Assembly (NCBI GenBank): GCA_900762355.1
Contig: CAAFGE010000004.1
Span: 1-64,000, forward strand
Length of the DNA: 64,000 bases
Source: an uncultured Collinsella sp.
Lineage (GTDB): Bacteria > Actinomycetota > Coriobacteriia > Coriobacteriales > Coriobacteriaceae
Direction: 5' to 3'
The notes beneath the pieces are model-generated. The model ran no database searches and had not been told where the DNA came from. It worked only from the letters and a program-made list of their open reading frames with translations. Position numbers and translations under genes: made by a program. Position 1 is the stretch's first letter; each line of letters opens with the position of its first letter. This document shows positions 31,607 to 42,255 of the stretch, piece after piece.

Positions 31607-34321
31607 ATGGCAAAAGTCCGTGTGTCCACCCTGGCCAAAGAGTTCGGCATGACCTCCAAGGAACTGATGGGTCATCTCGCCGATATGAAGATTCCCGCTA
31701 AGTCCGCTTCCTCCACCTTGGAGGACGCCTATGTCGCCATGGTCCGCAAGCAGCTCGCCTCGGTGATCGAGGCCCGCGCTCAGGAAGTCGAGGCCGCCAA
31801 GCAGGCCGAGGAGCAGGCAGCTGCCGCCGAGGAGGCCGCTCGCGCCGCTGAGGCCGAGCGCGAGCGCATCGCCGCCGAGAAGGCCCGCGAGGAGGAGCGC
31901 CGCCAGTTTGCCGCAGCCCAGGCTGCCGAGGAGGCTGCCCGCGCCGAGGCCGAGGCCAAGAAGAAGGCCGAGCAGGAGCGCCTTGCCCGCGAGAAGGAGG
32001 AGGCTGCCCGCGAGGCCCAGCGCCGCGCCGTTCCCGCTTCCGACTCCGGTTCGCGCTTCCGTTCGCTGCTCGACCAGATCGCCGCACAGGAGACCGTGCT
32101 CAAGGAGAAGAAGGACGCCGAGGACAAGGCCAAGGCCGAGCGCGCCGCCGAGCGCGGTAACCGTCGTGGCGGCAACAACGACCGCCGCGGTGGCCGTCGT
32201 AACGATCGCAACGCCTCCGACAACAACTCCGAGCGCAACGCTTCCGAGAGCCGTCCGCACAGCCATCGCACTAACGCCAGCAACAACGTCGCTGCCGGCA
32301 TGGACTTCCCCAACCCCGATAAGCAGGGCAAGGGCAAGAAGCGCAAGGGCGGTCATAACAACGAAGAGGACCATTACAGTCGCATGGCTCGCGAGGCCGA
32401 GGAGTACAGCCGCGAGAAGGTGCTCGAGGAGGCCCGCGCCGCCGTCGAGGAGGCCTCTCGTGAGTCCACCGGTCGCCGCAAGAAGCGCAAGGAGAAGCGC
32501 GAGCGCGAGGCTGCCAAGGCTCAGGAGGAGCGCAAGATAGAGGAGGCGCTGGCTCAGGGCGTGAACCCCGAGGACCTCGACGCCATCAAGGTCTCCCAGG
32601 GCGTTACCGTCCAGGAGCTCGCCGAGGCGCTCGACGTTCCGGCCAACGACATCATTAAGCGCCTGTTCCTGCTGGGTACGCCGCTCACCATGACGCAGTC
32701 CATGTCCGACGACCTCGTCGAGCTCGTTGCCGACGACCTGGGCCGTCAGATCAAGATCATCCCCCCCGAGGAGGAGAACCCCTTCTCGTTCTACGACGAT
32801 CCCGCCGACCTCAAGCCGCGCGCCCCGGTCGTCACCGTCATGGGTCACGTCGACCACGGCAAGACGTCGCTGCTCGACGCCATCCGTCACACCGGCGTTG
32901 CTGCCGGCGAGGCGGGCGGCATTACGCAGGCCATCGGCGCTTCGCAGGTCATGATCAACGACCGCAAGATCACCTTCATCGATACCCCGGGTCATGCCAC
33001 CTTTACGGCCATGCGTGCCCGTGGTGCCAAGGTGACCGACATCGTCATTCTGATCGTCGCCGCCGACGACGGCGTCATGCCCCAGACCGTCGAGTCGATC
33101 AACCACGCCAAGGCCGCCGGCGTTCCCATCGTCGTTGCCGTCAACAAGATCGATAAGCCCGGCGCCAACCCCGACCGCGTGCGCCAGGAGCTCACCGAGT
33201 ACGGCGTCATCCCCGAGGAGTGGGGCGGACAGAACATGTTCGTCAACATCTCGGCCAAGCAGAAGATCGGTATCGACGACCTTCTGGAGACCGTGCTGCT
33301 CCAGGCAGATGTGCTCGAGCTCAAGGCCAACCCGGACACCTTTGCCTCCGGCAACGTCCTCGAGGCCAAGCTCGACAAGGGCCGCGGCTCGGTCGCTACC
33401 GTGCTCGTGACCCGCGGTACCCTGCACGTGGGCGACACGCTGGTCGCCGGCCTTACCTACGGCCGCGTCCGCGCCATGCTGGACCCCAAGGGCAACGCCG
33501 TCACCCAGGCCGGTCCCTCCGACGCCGTCGAGATCTTGGGCCTGCAGTCCGTGCCCAACGCCGGCGACGAGTTCCGCGTGTTCGAGGACGAGCGCGAGGC
33601 TCGTGCGCTTGCCGATGAGCGTTCGCTCAAGGCCCGTATCGAGGAGCAGAGCCGCGTCAAGCACGTCACGCTCGAGAACCTCTTCGAGACCATCGCCGAC
33701 GCCGAGGTCAAGGAGCTCAACCTGATCATCAAGGCCGACGTCCAGGGTTCCATCGAGGCTCTTCAGGACTCGCTCGACAAGATGGATCAGTCCGAGGTTC
33801 GCATCAACACGATCCACTCCGCCGTTGGTGCCATCAACGAGACCGACGTCGTCCTGGCCGACGCCTCCAACGCCATCATCATCGGCTTTGGCGTGCGTCC
33901 CGACGGCAAGGCCCGCTCCGCCGCCGAGCGCGAGGGCGTCGAGATTCGTTGCTACGACGTTATCTACAAGTGCCTCGAGGAGCTCGACGCTGCCCGCATC
34001 GGCATGCTCAAGCCCACCGAGGTCGAGGTCTCCACGGGTACCGCGACCGTCCTGGACACCTTCAAGGTGCCCAAAGTCGGCATCGCCGCCGGTGTCCGCG
34101 TCGAGGAGGGCGAGATCGCCGCGACCGATTCCGTGCGCCTGGTGCGTGACGGCATTGTGGTCTTCAACGGCAAGATTGCCTCGATGCGCCACTACAAGGA
34201 CGAGGCCAAGAGCCTCAAGAGCGGTTCCGAGGGCGGCATTGGCCTGGAGAACTTCCAGGACATCAAGCCCGGCGACCAGATCGAGGGTTACCGCATCGAC
34301 CAAGTTGCCCGCACCGAGTAG
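31607..34321 (+). CDS. infB: translation initiation factor IF-2
   Basis: IF-2 is the GTPase that brings initiator tRNA to the ribosome. The 904-residue protein has an N-terminal winged-helix domain (VSTLAKEFGMTSKELMGHL), a long Ala/Glu/Arg-rich charged linker (about 60-310), a second IF2-N domain (VTVQELAEALDVPANDIIKRLF), and the G domain with G1 GHVDHGKTS, G3 DTPGHATFT and G4 NKID. Beta-barrel and C-terminal tRNA-binding domains complete it. Two small hairpins (31525-31545 and 31571-31585) lie in the 91-bp gap after nusA without T-tails. rbfA follows after 11 bp. Confidence 0.97.
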   Translation: MAKVRVSTLAKEFGMTSKELMGHLADMKIPAKSASSTLEDAYVAMVRKQLASVIEARAQEVEAAKQAEEQAAAAEEAARAAEAERERIAAEKAREEERRQFAAAQAAEEAARAEAEAKKKAEQERLAREKEEAAREAQRRAVPASDSGSRFRSLLDQIAAQETVLKEKKDAEDKAKAERAAERGNRRGGNNDRRGGRRNDRNASDNNSERNASESRPHSHRTNASNNVAAGMDFPNPDKQGKGKKRKGGHNNEEDHYSRMAREAEEYSREKVLEEARAAVEEASRESTGRRKKRKEKREREAAKAQEERKIEEALAQGVNPEDLDAIKVSQGVTVQELAEALDVPANDIIKRLFLLGTPLTMTQSMSDDLVELVADDLGRQIKIIPPEEENPFSFYDDPADLKPRAPVVTVMGHVDHGKTSLLDAIRHTGVAAGEAGGITQAIGASQVMINDRKITFIDTPGHATFTAMRARGAKVTDIVILIVAADDGVMPQTVESINHAKAAGVPIVVAVNKIDKPGANPDRVRQELTEYGVIPEEWGGQNMFVNISAKQKIGIDDLLETVLLQADVLELKANPDTFASGNVLEAKLDKGRGSVATVLVTRGTLHVGDTLVAGLTYGRVRAMLDPKGNAVTQAGPSDAVEILGLQSVPNAGDEFRVFEDEREARALADERSLKARIEEQSRVKHVTLENLFETIADAEVKELNLIIKADVQGSIEALQDSLDKMDQSEVRINTIHSAVGAINETDVVLADASNAIIIGFGVRPDGKARSAAEREGVEIRCYDVIYKCLEELDAARIGMLKPTEVEVSTGTATVLDTFKVPKVGIAAGVRVEEGEIAATDSVRLVRDGIVVFNGKIASMRHYKDEAKSLKSGSEGGIGLENFQDIKPGDQIEGYRIDQVARTE

Positions 34322-34332
34322 GGGGTAGCGCT

Positions 34333-34743
34333 ATGAAGCAAACGCAGGCAACCCGCCGTTTGGGCGAGCAGCTTCGCGAGAAGCTTGGTTATATCCTGCT
34401 CTTTGAGGTTTCCGATCCGCGTCTCGACCTGGTCACTCTGACTGCGGTCGAGGTCGCGGTGGACCGTTCGTTCGCACGCGTGTACGTGTCGTGCGATGCG
34501 AGCCGCTACGATGAGGTCATGGAGGCGCTTGCCAGCGCCAAGGGCCGTATTCGCAGCCTGTTGGCTCGCTCGCTCGATTGGCGCGTCACGCCCGAGCTCG
34601 ATTTTCGCATCGATCGCTCGACCGATGAGGCCGAGCGCATCACGCGTGCGCTGGAAAACGTTCCCGCCACGCTTGCGATCGAAAAGGACGAGGACGGCTA
34701 TCCGATAGCGGATGCCGCCCAGGAGGCAGCTTTAGATGACTAA
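34333..34743 (+). CDS. rbfA: ribosome-binding factor A
   Basis: RbfA is a KH-fold factor for 16S rRNA 5'-end maturation and 30S assembly. The 136-residue protein shows the family pattern: RRLGEQLREKLGYILLFEVSDPRLDLVTLTAVEV, then a central DRSFARVYVS strand and RTPELDFRIDRS-like end (here RVTPELDFRIDRST). It lies in the classical infB-rbfA order and overlaps the next gene by 8 bp. Confidence 0.93.
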   Translation: MKQTQATRRLGEQLREKLGYILLFEVSDPRLDLVTLTAVEVAVDRSFARVYVSCDASRYDEVMEALASAKGRIRSLLARSLDWRVTPELDFRIDRSTDEAERITRALENVPATLAIEKDEDGYPIADAAQEAALDD

Positions 34744-35779
34744 TTCCGCTGACCTCGCCTCGTGCGAGTCTGCAGATATTCAGCGACGCATCCTCGAGCT
34801 CATCGAGGGTGCGTCCTCCATTGCGATTTCGGGACACACTTCTCCCGACGGCGATGCTTTGGGCTCTGTATTGGGTCTGGGCCTTTCGCTCATGAAGTTT
34901 TTCCCCAACAAGGACATTGCGCTGCTGCTGGCAGACGATGATCCGGTTCCGCGCATCTACCGCTTTATGGAAGGCTCCGATCGCCTGGTGCCAGCATCTG
35001 CGTACACCGGCAATCCGGACCTGTTCATCTCGGTGGACGTACCGGTCGTCGAGCGTCTCAATAATTCCGCCGAGGTGCTTCGTCGCTCCAAGCATGTGGT
35101 GTGCTTTGATCACCATCCGGCGCGCGAGGAGTTTGCCGAGCTCAGCCTGAGGCGCGTCGAAGCTGCAGCCTGCGCCATGATCATTGACCGTTTCTTGGAC
35201 AATTGTGGCATTGTTGCACGTGATGGCGTTGCGACCTGCCTGCTGTGTGGCTTGGTTACCGATACCGGCCGTTTTCAGTACCAAAACGCCGATGCTGCTG
35301 CGTTCCATGCGGCCTCGCGACTGGTTGCTCACGGTGCCGATCCGGCGCGTGTGGCACTCGAGGTATATCAGAGCATGCGCGTTGAGTTTTTGCACCTCAA
35401 GTCCATCGTTATGGGCCGTATTAAGACGGTGGCCCACGGGCGCGTGGCGTATAGCTACGCGTACCAGAGTGACCTTGAGGCTTGCGGTGTCACCTCGGAT
35501 GAGTGCGACGGCCTGGTTGACGTGGTGCGCTCGGTGATGGGCGTGGAGGTCTGCCTGTTCCTGAAGGGCATTGAGGGCGATACCAAGGTGCGCGGCAACC
35601 TGCGCTCCAAGGGTGACCTCAACGTGTCCGAGATCGCTGCTGCCTTTGGCGGAGGCGGACATTCCGCTGCCGCCGGTTTCTCCAACAACGGAACGATTCT
35701 CGAGACGCTCACCGTGGCACTTCCCATGCTGGCCGAGCTGGTAGGGGAGGATCCCGCTTCGGTGACCGTCGAGCTTTAA
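34736..35779 (+). CDS. nrnA: DHH-family phosphoesterase, NrnA-like oligoribonuclease/pAp phosphatase
   Basis: The 347-residue protein has the DHH/DHHA1 architecture. The N-terminal part contains SGHTSPDGDALGS, ISVDVP and the name-giving CFDHHPA, which together ligate two Mn ions. The C-terminal DHHA1 domain carries AAAFGGGGHSAAAG, the substrate-binding glycine loop. NrnA-type proteins degrade nano-RNAs and 3'-phosphoadenosine 5'-phosphate, and some also degrade pGpG or c-di-AMP. The position between rbfA and truB is common in Gram-positives. ATG 34736 is preceded by AGGAGG and overlaps rbfA. Confidence 0.9.
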   Translation: MTNSADLASCESADIQRRILELIEGASSIAISGHTSPDGDALGSVLGLGLSLMKFFPNKDIALLLADDDPVPRIYRFMEGSDRLVPASAYTGNPDLFISVDVPVVERLNNSAEVLRRSKHVVCFDHHPAREEFAELSLRRVEAAACAMIIDRFLDNCGIVARDGVATCLLCGLVTDTGRFQYQNADAAAFHAASRLVAHGADPARVALEVYQSMRVEFLHLKSIVMGRIKTVAHGRVAYSYAYQSDLEACGVTSDECDGLVDVVRSVMGVEVCLFLKGIEGDTKVRGNLRSKGDLNVSEIAAAFGGGGHSAAAGFSNNGTILETLTVALPMLAELVGEDPASVTVEL

Positions 35780-35794
35780 CTTTTTGGATGGTAC

Positions 35795-36727
35795 ATGGCT
35801 CGTCGTACGCCTTCACAACTGAATATGCTGCTCGCCGTCGATAAGCCGGTGGGATGCACGTCCCACGATGTGGTCTCGCAATGCCGACGCGCCCTCCATG
35901 AGCGGCGCGTCGGCCATGCCGGCACGCTCGACCCCATGGCATCGGGTGTCATGGTGGTGGGCGTGGGCCAGGCTACTCGTCTGCTGGGCATGCTAACCCT
36001 CGATACCAAAAGCTACGTCGCCGACATCTCGTTTGGCGCCGAGACCAATACCGATGATGCGGAGGGCGAGGCGGTCCGCACGGTGGCTGTTGCCGACGAG
36101 CTCCGCGATCCTGCCTATGCCCGTGAACACTTGGCCGCCATGCTGGGTCCGCAGATGCAGGTGCCGCCGGCGTTTTCGGCTATCTCGGTCAATGGCGTTC
36201 GCGCCTACAAGTCTGCTCGCGAGGGCAATGCGGTGGACCTACCTCCGCGCCCCGTCGAGGTCTATGCCGCCGACCTGATCGCCGTGGGCGGCGAAGGTGA
36301 TACGTGTGTGTGGACCGTGGCGTTCTCGGTGAGCAAGGGCACCTATATCCGAGCGCTCGCTCGTGATTTGGGTCGTGCGTGCGATAGTGCCGCACACATT
36401 TCCGCGCTACGCCGGACGGCATCCGGCGTGGTTTCCATTGGAGTCTGCCATGCGGTGGAGGAACTTTCTCCCGAGTCTGCGACTGGCTTTGCTTTGGACC
36501 CCATCGCGGCCCTGGGCTCCACGCGTGTCGACTTGCCGGGCAACCTTGCCGATGACCTGCTCTGCGGCAGGCGCATTCCCGTTGACCGCGCGCTTGTCGA
36601 CTTCGATGCTTCGAAGGCGCCGTTTGCGCTGGTGCTCGATGGTGGGCTCAAGGCGCTTGCCCGCATTGAGGACGGTCGCTTTGTGATGGAACACGTGTTT
36701 CCGCAGGCAATCGGCGGTGTTCGATGA
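35795..36727 (+). CDS. truB: tRNA pseudouridine-55 synthase
   Basis: TruB makes the universal pseudouridine in the T-loop of tRNA. The 310-residue protein has AVDKPVGCTSHDVV at its start and HAGTLDPMASGVMVVGVG, in which D46 is the catalytic aspartate. GTYIRALARDLG follows in the second half. It ends overlapping ribF by 4 bp (ATGA), and the truB-ribF pair is conserved in many bacteria. Confidence 0.95.
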   Translation: MARRTPSQLNMLLAVDKPVGCTSHDVVSQCRRALHERRVGHAGTLDPMASGVMVVGVGQATRLLGMLTLDTKSYVADISFGAETNTDDAEGEAVRTVAVADELRDPAYAREHLAAMLGPQMQVPPAFSAISVNGVRAYKSAREGNAVDLPPRPVEVYAADLIAVGGEGDTCVWTVAFSVSKGTYIRALARDLGRACDSAAHISALRRTASGVVSIGVCHAVEELSPESATGFALDPIAALGSTRVDLPGNLADDLLCGRRIPVDRALVDFDASKAPFALVLDGGLKALARIEDGRFVMEHVFPQAIGGVR

Positions 36728-37731
36728 TGTTGTCCGCTCGTGACCTCGCGCGAGTCTTTTTCGCGGGCGAGTCGGACGAGGCTCGCATCGTTACTGCCGA
36801 TGCGTTTGATGAGTGCGAGCATCTGGGTGCCGCATCGATTGCCATCGGCGTGTTCGACGGCGTGCACCGTGGACACCAGGAGCTCATTACGGCGCTTGCC
36901 CGTGATGCCCGTGCCCATGGCTGCAAGGCGGTCGTGGTCACTTTCGATCCCGACCCGGACGTGGTGGTGAGCCCTTCGCCCGCTCAAAAACTGATGACGA
37001 CGGCCGACCGTCTGCATGCTCTGGCTCTTACCGGGGTCGATGCGGTCGTGGCCGTTCCCTTTACGCCTGCGGTGGCGGCACTCGACCATGTGGGCTTTCT
37101 TAAGCTGCTGTCGCGCGTCGTCGATATCCGCTCAATTCGCGTGGGTAGCGACTTTAGGTTGGGTCGCGGCGGCGCCTCGGGCGTTGCCGAGATGCAGGCA
37201 TGGGGAGCCGAGCGCGGTGTAGACGTCTTTGGTCACGAGCTGTTGTGCGTCGATGGGCAGACGGTCTGCGCCACCCGCATTCGCCAGGAGCTCCGCCAGG
37301 GTCATGTTGAGCTTGCCGCCGAGCTGCTCGGCCGCCCGTACATGCTGCGAGGTATTGTTGCCGGCGGTCGCCACCAGGGCTCCGACATGGGTTTTCCCAC
37401 GGCAAACATCCAGGTGCCCGAGGGCATCCAGGTTCCTGCCGATGGCGTCTACGAGGGTCTGGTGCTGGTCGACGATACCGTGTGGCCCGCTGCCGTCAAC
37501 GTGGGCCTGCCGCCGACGTATGCCGACGATGCCGCCTCGGCGCATCTCGAGGCCAACTTGATCGGGTATGCGGGCGACCTGTACGGCGCCTCGGTGTCGC
37601 TGGCGTTTACGCGTTGGCTGCGCCCGTCGCGCGTGTTCGATTCGCTGGACGAGTTGATCGCGACCGTCGAGGGTAATATTGACGATATTCGTCATCATTT
37701 GGGTGAGCAGGGGGTGAGCATCCGTGATTAG
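36724..37731 (+). CDS. ribF: bifunctional riboflavin kinase/FAD synthetase
   Basis: RibF phosphorylates riboflavin to FMN and adenylylates FMN to FAD. The 335-residue protein has an N-terminal nucleotidyltransferase domain with IGVFDGVHRGHQELI and a C-terminal riboflavin kinase domain with GRHQGSDMGFPTANI and VNVG. It overlaps truB upstream and dnaG downstream (8 bp). No FMN riboswitch is present, consistent with expression from the operon. Confidence 0.95.
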   Translation: MMLSARDLARVFFAGESDEARIVTADAFDECEHLGAASIAIGVFDGVHRGHQELITALARDARAHGCKAVVVTFDPDPDVVVSPSPAQKLMTTADRLHALALTGVDAVVAVPFTPAVAALDHVGFLKLLSRVVDIRSIRVGSDFRLGRGGASGVAEMQAWGAERGVDVFGHELLCVDGQTVCATRIRQELRQGHVELAAELLGRPYMLRGIVAGGRHQGSDMGFPTANIQVPEGIQVPADGVYEGLVLVDDTVWPAAVNVGLPPTYADDAASAHLEANLIGYAGDLYGASVSLAFTRWLRPSRVFDSLDELIATVEGNIDDIRHHLGEQGVSIRD

Positions 37732-39829
37732 CGATGAGGAAAAAGACCAGGTGCGCGCTGCGTCCGATCTGGTTGCCATCGTGCAGGAAACGGTTGAGCT
37801 CAAGCCTCGCGGCCATGAGTTTTGGGGCTGCTGCCCCTTCCATGGCGAAAAGACCCCGTCGTTTCACATTATCCCTGCCACGCAGGTGTGGCACTGCTTT
37901 GGCTGTGGCGAGGGCGGCGACGTCTTCACCTACATCATGAAGCGCGAGAACTTGAGCTTTCCCGAGTCGATTCGCTACCTGGCCGACCGTGCCGGCATTG
38001 AGCTGCACGATACCGGCGCTTATCGCGAGCGCGGCACCAAGCGCGCCCGCATCTACGATCTGTGCGCCGAGACCGCCCAGTTCTACCACACCATGCTCAT
38101 GCGTGGTAAGGACAGCCGTCCGCGCGAGTACTTCGCCAGCCGCGGTATAGGCGGCGATGTCTGCCGCCGCTACTGCCTGGGCTTTGCGCCGGGTCGCAAC
38201 GCGCTGGTGTCGCATCTGTCGCAGGCGGGTTTTACCCCGCAGGAGATGATCGATGCCAACGTGGCCGTGAGCCGTGGGCGCGGGCAGCTTGCCGACCGTT
38301 TTTACGACCGCGTGATGTTTCCCATTTTTGATGAGCAGGGTCATAACATCGCCTTTGGCGGGCGCATTATGGGCGACGGCCAGGCTAAGTACCTCAACAC
38401 TGCCGAGACGAGCGTGTTCCATAAAAAGCGAAACCTCTATGGCTTTAACTGGGCCAAGGAGTTTATCGTCGCGCAGGATACCGCCATCGTGGTGGAGGGA
38501 TATACCGACTGCATCGCCTGCTGGGAGGCGGGGATCAAAAACGTCGTCGCCACGCTGGGCACGGCGCTGACGGAACATCATGTAAAGACGCTCACCCGTT
38601 TTGCCAAGCGCATCGTGTATATGTTCGACGGCGACGCCGCCGGTCAAAAGGCCGCTCGCCGCGCGATTCAGTTTATCGAGCAGGATTCGATGGACCTGCG
38701 CTGCGTGGTGCTTCCCGACGGCAACGACCCCATGGAGTTCATCACCGCGCATGGGGGCGAGGCACTGCAGGCGCGCATCGACGCCGCCGAGCCCCTCATG
38801 GACTTTGTGTACCGCTCACTGCAGGAGTCGAGCGACATCACCACGCCGGGCGGTCGTGCCAAGGCGCTCGAGGATGCGCTGACGCTCATCTATCCGCTGC
38901 GCGATAGCTACATGATCGATACGTACTTTATCCAGATTGCCGACCTGCTGGGTTTGGATTTGGAGACGGTGCGCTCAAGCTCGGGACGCGTGTTTCGCGA
39001 TGTTGCCAAGCGCGAGGACGCCGAGCGTCGTCGCGAGCAGAACTACGAGCGTCAGCGGGCGCAGACCGAGCGCGCAGGCGGTCGGGCGTCTGGTTCGCAG
39101 GGGGCGTCTCGCGGTGCCTGGGCGTCGGGTGCGACGCCGCCGGTGTCCACACCGGTCGAGGAAGAGCCGTACGACTATGTGCCGCTCGAGGCCTATGGGG
39201 CCGCGCCGGTCGAGGTCGTCGATGACATGCCTCCGATCGATGTGCCGGTTGGCATGGATGGCGCGGCGCCGGTTGCCGGTGCAACGGACGCGTCTGCGGC
39301 ACCGACGATGCCGATCGTGCTGACCGACCTGGAACGAAAGTCTTTGGCGGGGGAGCGCGAGCTGCTGACGATGCTCACGAGCTACCCCGACCTGTTCCGC
39401 ACGTATGCCGACCGCATCTGCTCGATCGAGTGGGTGGATCCGCGCCACGAGTCCATCGCGTGGGCCGTGCTCGCGACGCCGCCGGGCACCGACCCCACGG
39501 CGTGCATGGATGCGGCGCGCGCGGTGTGTCCCGAGGCAGCGTCGCTTGTCAGCGCCGGACGCATTTCGTCGACGAGTAAGCATCCCACCGAGACGAACAT
39601 CGTGTTTATGCTTGATACCCTTGAGCTCTACACCATCAAGCGCCGCATGCGCGCCGCGCAGGCAAAGCTTCGTCAGGACCGGTCGCTCGACGATGAGGCG
39701 CGCCGTGTGCTGACGATGCAGGCGATGCAAGATTCTCAGCGCCAGCGCGAGCTCCAAAAGTCGATCGGCGGCGTGGCTGACCCGTTCCGTTTGATCGGTT
39801 TGGAGACAGCGGGCGCCGATCAGGCCTAG
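37724..39829 (+). CDS. dnaG: DNA primase
   Basis: DnaG makes RNA primers for replication. The 701-residue protein starts at GTG 37724 inside the end of ribF. It has the N-terminal zinc finger (GCCPFHGEKTPSF and WHCFGCGEGGDVF), the catalytic core with the TOPRIM motif IVVEGYTDCIACWEAG and the metal-binding MFDGDAAGQKAARRA, and a long low-complexity, proline/valine-rich linker (about 440-530) before a helicase-binding C-terminal domain. The linker is longer than in typical primases. dnaG directly before rpoD is a classic arrangement. Confidence 0.96.
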   Translation: MISDEEKDQVRAASDLVAIVQETVELKPRGHEFWGCCPFHGEKTPSFHIIPATQVWHCFGCGEGGDVFTYIMKRENLSFPESIRYLADRAGIELHDTGAYRERGTKRARIYDLCAETAQFYHTMLMRGKDSRPREYFASRGIGGDVCRRYCLGFAPGRNALVSHLSQAGFTPQEMIDANVAVSRGRGQLADRFYDRVMFPIFDEQGHNIAFGGRIMGDGQAKYLNTAETSVFHKKRNLYGFNWAKEFIVAQDTAIVVEGYTDCIACWEAGIKNVVATLGTALTEHHVKTLTRFAKRIVYMFDGDAAGQKAARRAIQFIEQDSMDLRCVVLPDGNDPMEFITAHGGEALQARIDAAEPLMDFVYRSLQESSDITTPGGRAKALEDALTLIYPLRDSYMIDTYFIQIADLLGLDLETVRSSSGRVFRDVAKREDAERRREQNYERQRAQTERAGGRASGSQGASRGAWASGATPPVSTPVEEEPYDYVPLEAYGAAPVEVVDDMPPIDVPVGMDGAAPVAGATDASAAPTMPIVLTDLERKSLAGERELLTMLTSYPDLFRTYADRICSIEWVDPRHESIAWAVLATPPGTDPTACMDAARAVCPEAASLVSAGRISSTSKHPTETNIVFMLDTLELYTIKRRMRAAQAKLRQDRSLDDEARRVLTMQAMQDSQRQRELQKSIGGVADPFRLIGLETAGADQA

Positions 39830-39954
39830 ATGTTGTGGTCAACCAGCGTATTTGCGCCTCTATCCAGTCTGATTTTATCCAGTCCTCTTTTTGGGTATAG
39901 ACGTCTATGTGTGTGCTAAAGTATTGAGTCCTGTGGACTATGAAGGGAGAATCT

Positions 39955-41301
<1,347 letters not shown>

Positions 41302-41314
41302 CCTCGCAAGCAAG

Positions 41315-41349
41315 AAGCGCCCTCAAGCTCATCTGCTTGGGGGCGCTTT
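41315..41349 (+). terminator. intrinsic terminator after rpoD
   Basis: AAGCGCCC-T-CAAGC (41315-41328) pairs with GCTTG-G-GGGCGCTT (41335-41348), 14 bp with one G-T, loop of 6 nt, 14 bp after the stop codon. The T-tail is short. Confidence 0.75.
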
Positions 41350-41354
41350 CATGT

Positions 41355-41408
41355 AGTCGTTGGGGACGTTCTTGAATGACTAGTCGTTTAAGAACGTCCC
41401 CAATGACT
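41355..41408. repeat. 19-bp inverted repeat after rpoD
   Basis: AGTCGTTGGGGACGTTCTT (41355-41373) pairs with 41390-41408 with a single G-T. The 16-nt centre is itself partly palindromic (ACTAGT). It lies between the rpoD terminator and the tRNA-Asn promoter and does not look like a terminator because no T-run follows. It shares the GGGGACG core with the repeat at 61725-61814. Confidence 0.75.
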
Positions 41409-41435
41409 GGGTCGGAAAATTTCTTAAAAAAGTTC

Positions 41436-41463
41436 TTGCCCTAAGCTGATTCGTCCGTATAAT
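41436..41463 (+). promoter_or_regulatory. promoter of the tRNA-Asn pair
   Basis: TTGCCC (41436-41441) and a consensus TATAAT (41458-41463) are separated by 16 nt, 31 nt before the first tRNA. The surrounding AT-rich sequence is typical of strong stable-RNA promoters. Confidence 0.7.
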
Positions 41464-41493
41464 AAACTTCGTTGCTTGAGAGCACGCACCTAT

Positions 41494-41568
41494 TCCTCGG
41501 TAGCTCAATGGTAGAGCACGCGGCTGTTAACCGCGCTGTTGTAGGTTCGAGTCCTACCCGGGGAGCCA
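41494..41568 (+). tRNA. tRNA-Asn (GTT), copy 1
   Basis: The 75-nt sequence includes CCA and folds into a standard cloverleaf. The acceptor TCCTCGG pairs with CCGGGGA, the D-arm is GCTC...GAGC, the anticodon loop reads CTGTTAA with anticodon GTT, and the T-arm contains GGTTCGAGTCC. Confidence 0.95.
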
Positions 41569-41601
41569 GAATTTTCCAGCCCTTTCCGTTGGGCTTTAAA
41601 T

Positions 41602-41676
41602 TCCTCGGTAGCTCAATGGTAGAGCACGCGGCTGTTAACCGCGCTGTTGTAGGTTCGAGTCCTACCCGGGGAGCCA
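41602..41676 (+). tRNA. tRNA-Asn (GTT), copy 2
   Basis: It is identical over all 75 nt to the copy 108 bp upstream, with GTT anticodon and encoded CCA. The 33-bp spacer between them has no promoter-like sequence, so one transcript probably carries both. Confidence 0.95.
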
Positions 41677-41682
41677 GGTTGT

Positions 41683-41712
41683 AAAACCCGTCGCTTATGC
41701 GGCGGGTTTTTT
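41683..41712 (+). terminator. intrinsic terminator after tRNA-Asn
   Basis: AAAACCCGTCGC (41683-41694) pairs with GCGGCGGGTTTT (41699-41710), with a TTAT loop and a T-run continuing. Confidence 0.9.
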
Positions 41713-41871
41713 CATGTCGCGATCGCCGTTCGCGAACGTTACCGTATCAACATTTCGTGTCGAGGATGTAATCCCGAGGCCCGCCACCTCAACATGGCGC
41801 GGTCGTTGTAGAATATTGCAATGATTGCTCCCACGACATGGTGCCGCGAGCACCAAGAAAAGGAGATTCTT

Positions 41872-42228
41872 GTGTCTGAGACCATTAACGGCAGCCTGAG
41901 CGTCTCGAACGACGTTATTGCCGATATTGCCGGTTATGCCGCGATGACGTGCTATGGCGTCGTCGGTATGGCCGAGCAGCTCCAGGGCGCCGAGAGCGTG
42001 CGCCTGCTTGCCGGTCAGCGCCTCCGCAAGGGCGTGCTTGTCTCCGCCGACGAGAACGGCCTTACGGTCGATCTTCACGTCGTGCTCGAGAACGGCGTCA
42101 ACATGAAGTCCGTCTGCCACAATCTTTCGAGCTCCGTTGCCTTCACTCTGCAGGAGATCGCCCAGATCGATCCCGCCAGCCTTAAGATCGGCATCCATAT
42201 CGACGCGCTCAAGAGCCGTCTGAACTAG
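41872..42228 (+). CDS. Asp23/Gls24 family protein
   Basis: This 118-residue protein of the Asp23 (DUF322) family contains the typical ISNDVIADIAGYAA-like start (here VSNDVIADIAGYAAMTCYGVVGM) and a C-terminal VNIHVDAL-like end (IGIHIDALKSRLN). Family members are envelope-stress or membrane-associated structural proteins. The start is GTG 41872 because AAAAGGAGA precedes it; an upstream in-frame ATG lacks a site. The order asp23 then fakA/yloV-like gene is conserved in Firmicutes and Actinobacteria. Confidence 0.9.
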   Translation: MSETINGSLSVSNDVIADIAGYAAMTCYGVVGMAEQLQGAESVRLLAGQRLRKGVLVSADENGLTVDLHVVLENGVNMKSVCHNLSSSVAFTLQEIAQIDPASLKIGIHIDALKSRLN

Positions 42229-42255
42229 CATCCGAAAACGGAGATTCAAATACCC

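Noticed and set aside
31568..34303. 911-codon open frame on the minus strand opposite infB
   Set aside because: It is an antisense shadow of GC-rich infB codons, with low-complexity Gly/Leu/Asp translation and no family match.
39897..39922. rpoD promoter
   Set aside because: TTGGGT and TAAAGT are 20 nt apart; spacing is too long for confidence.
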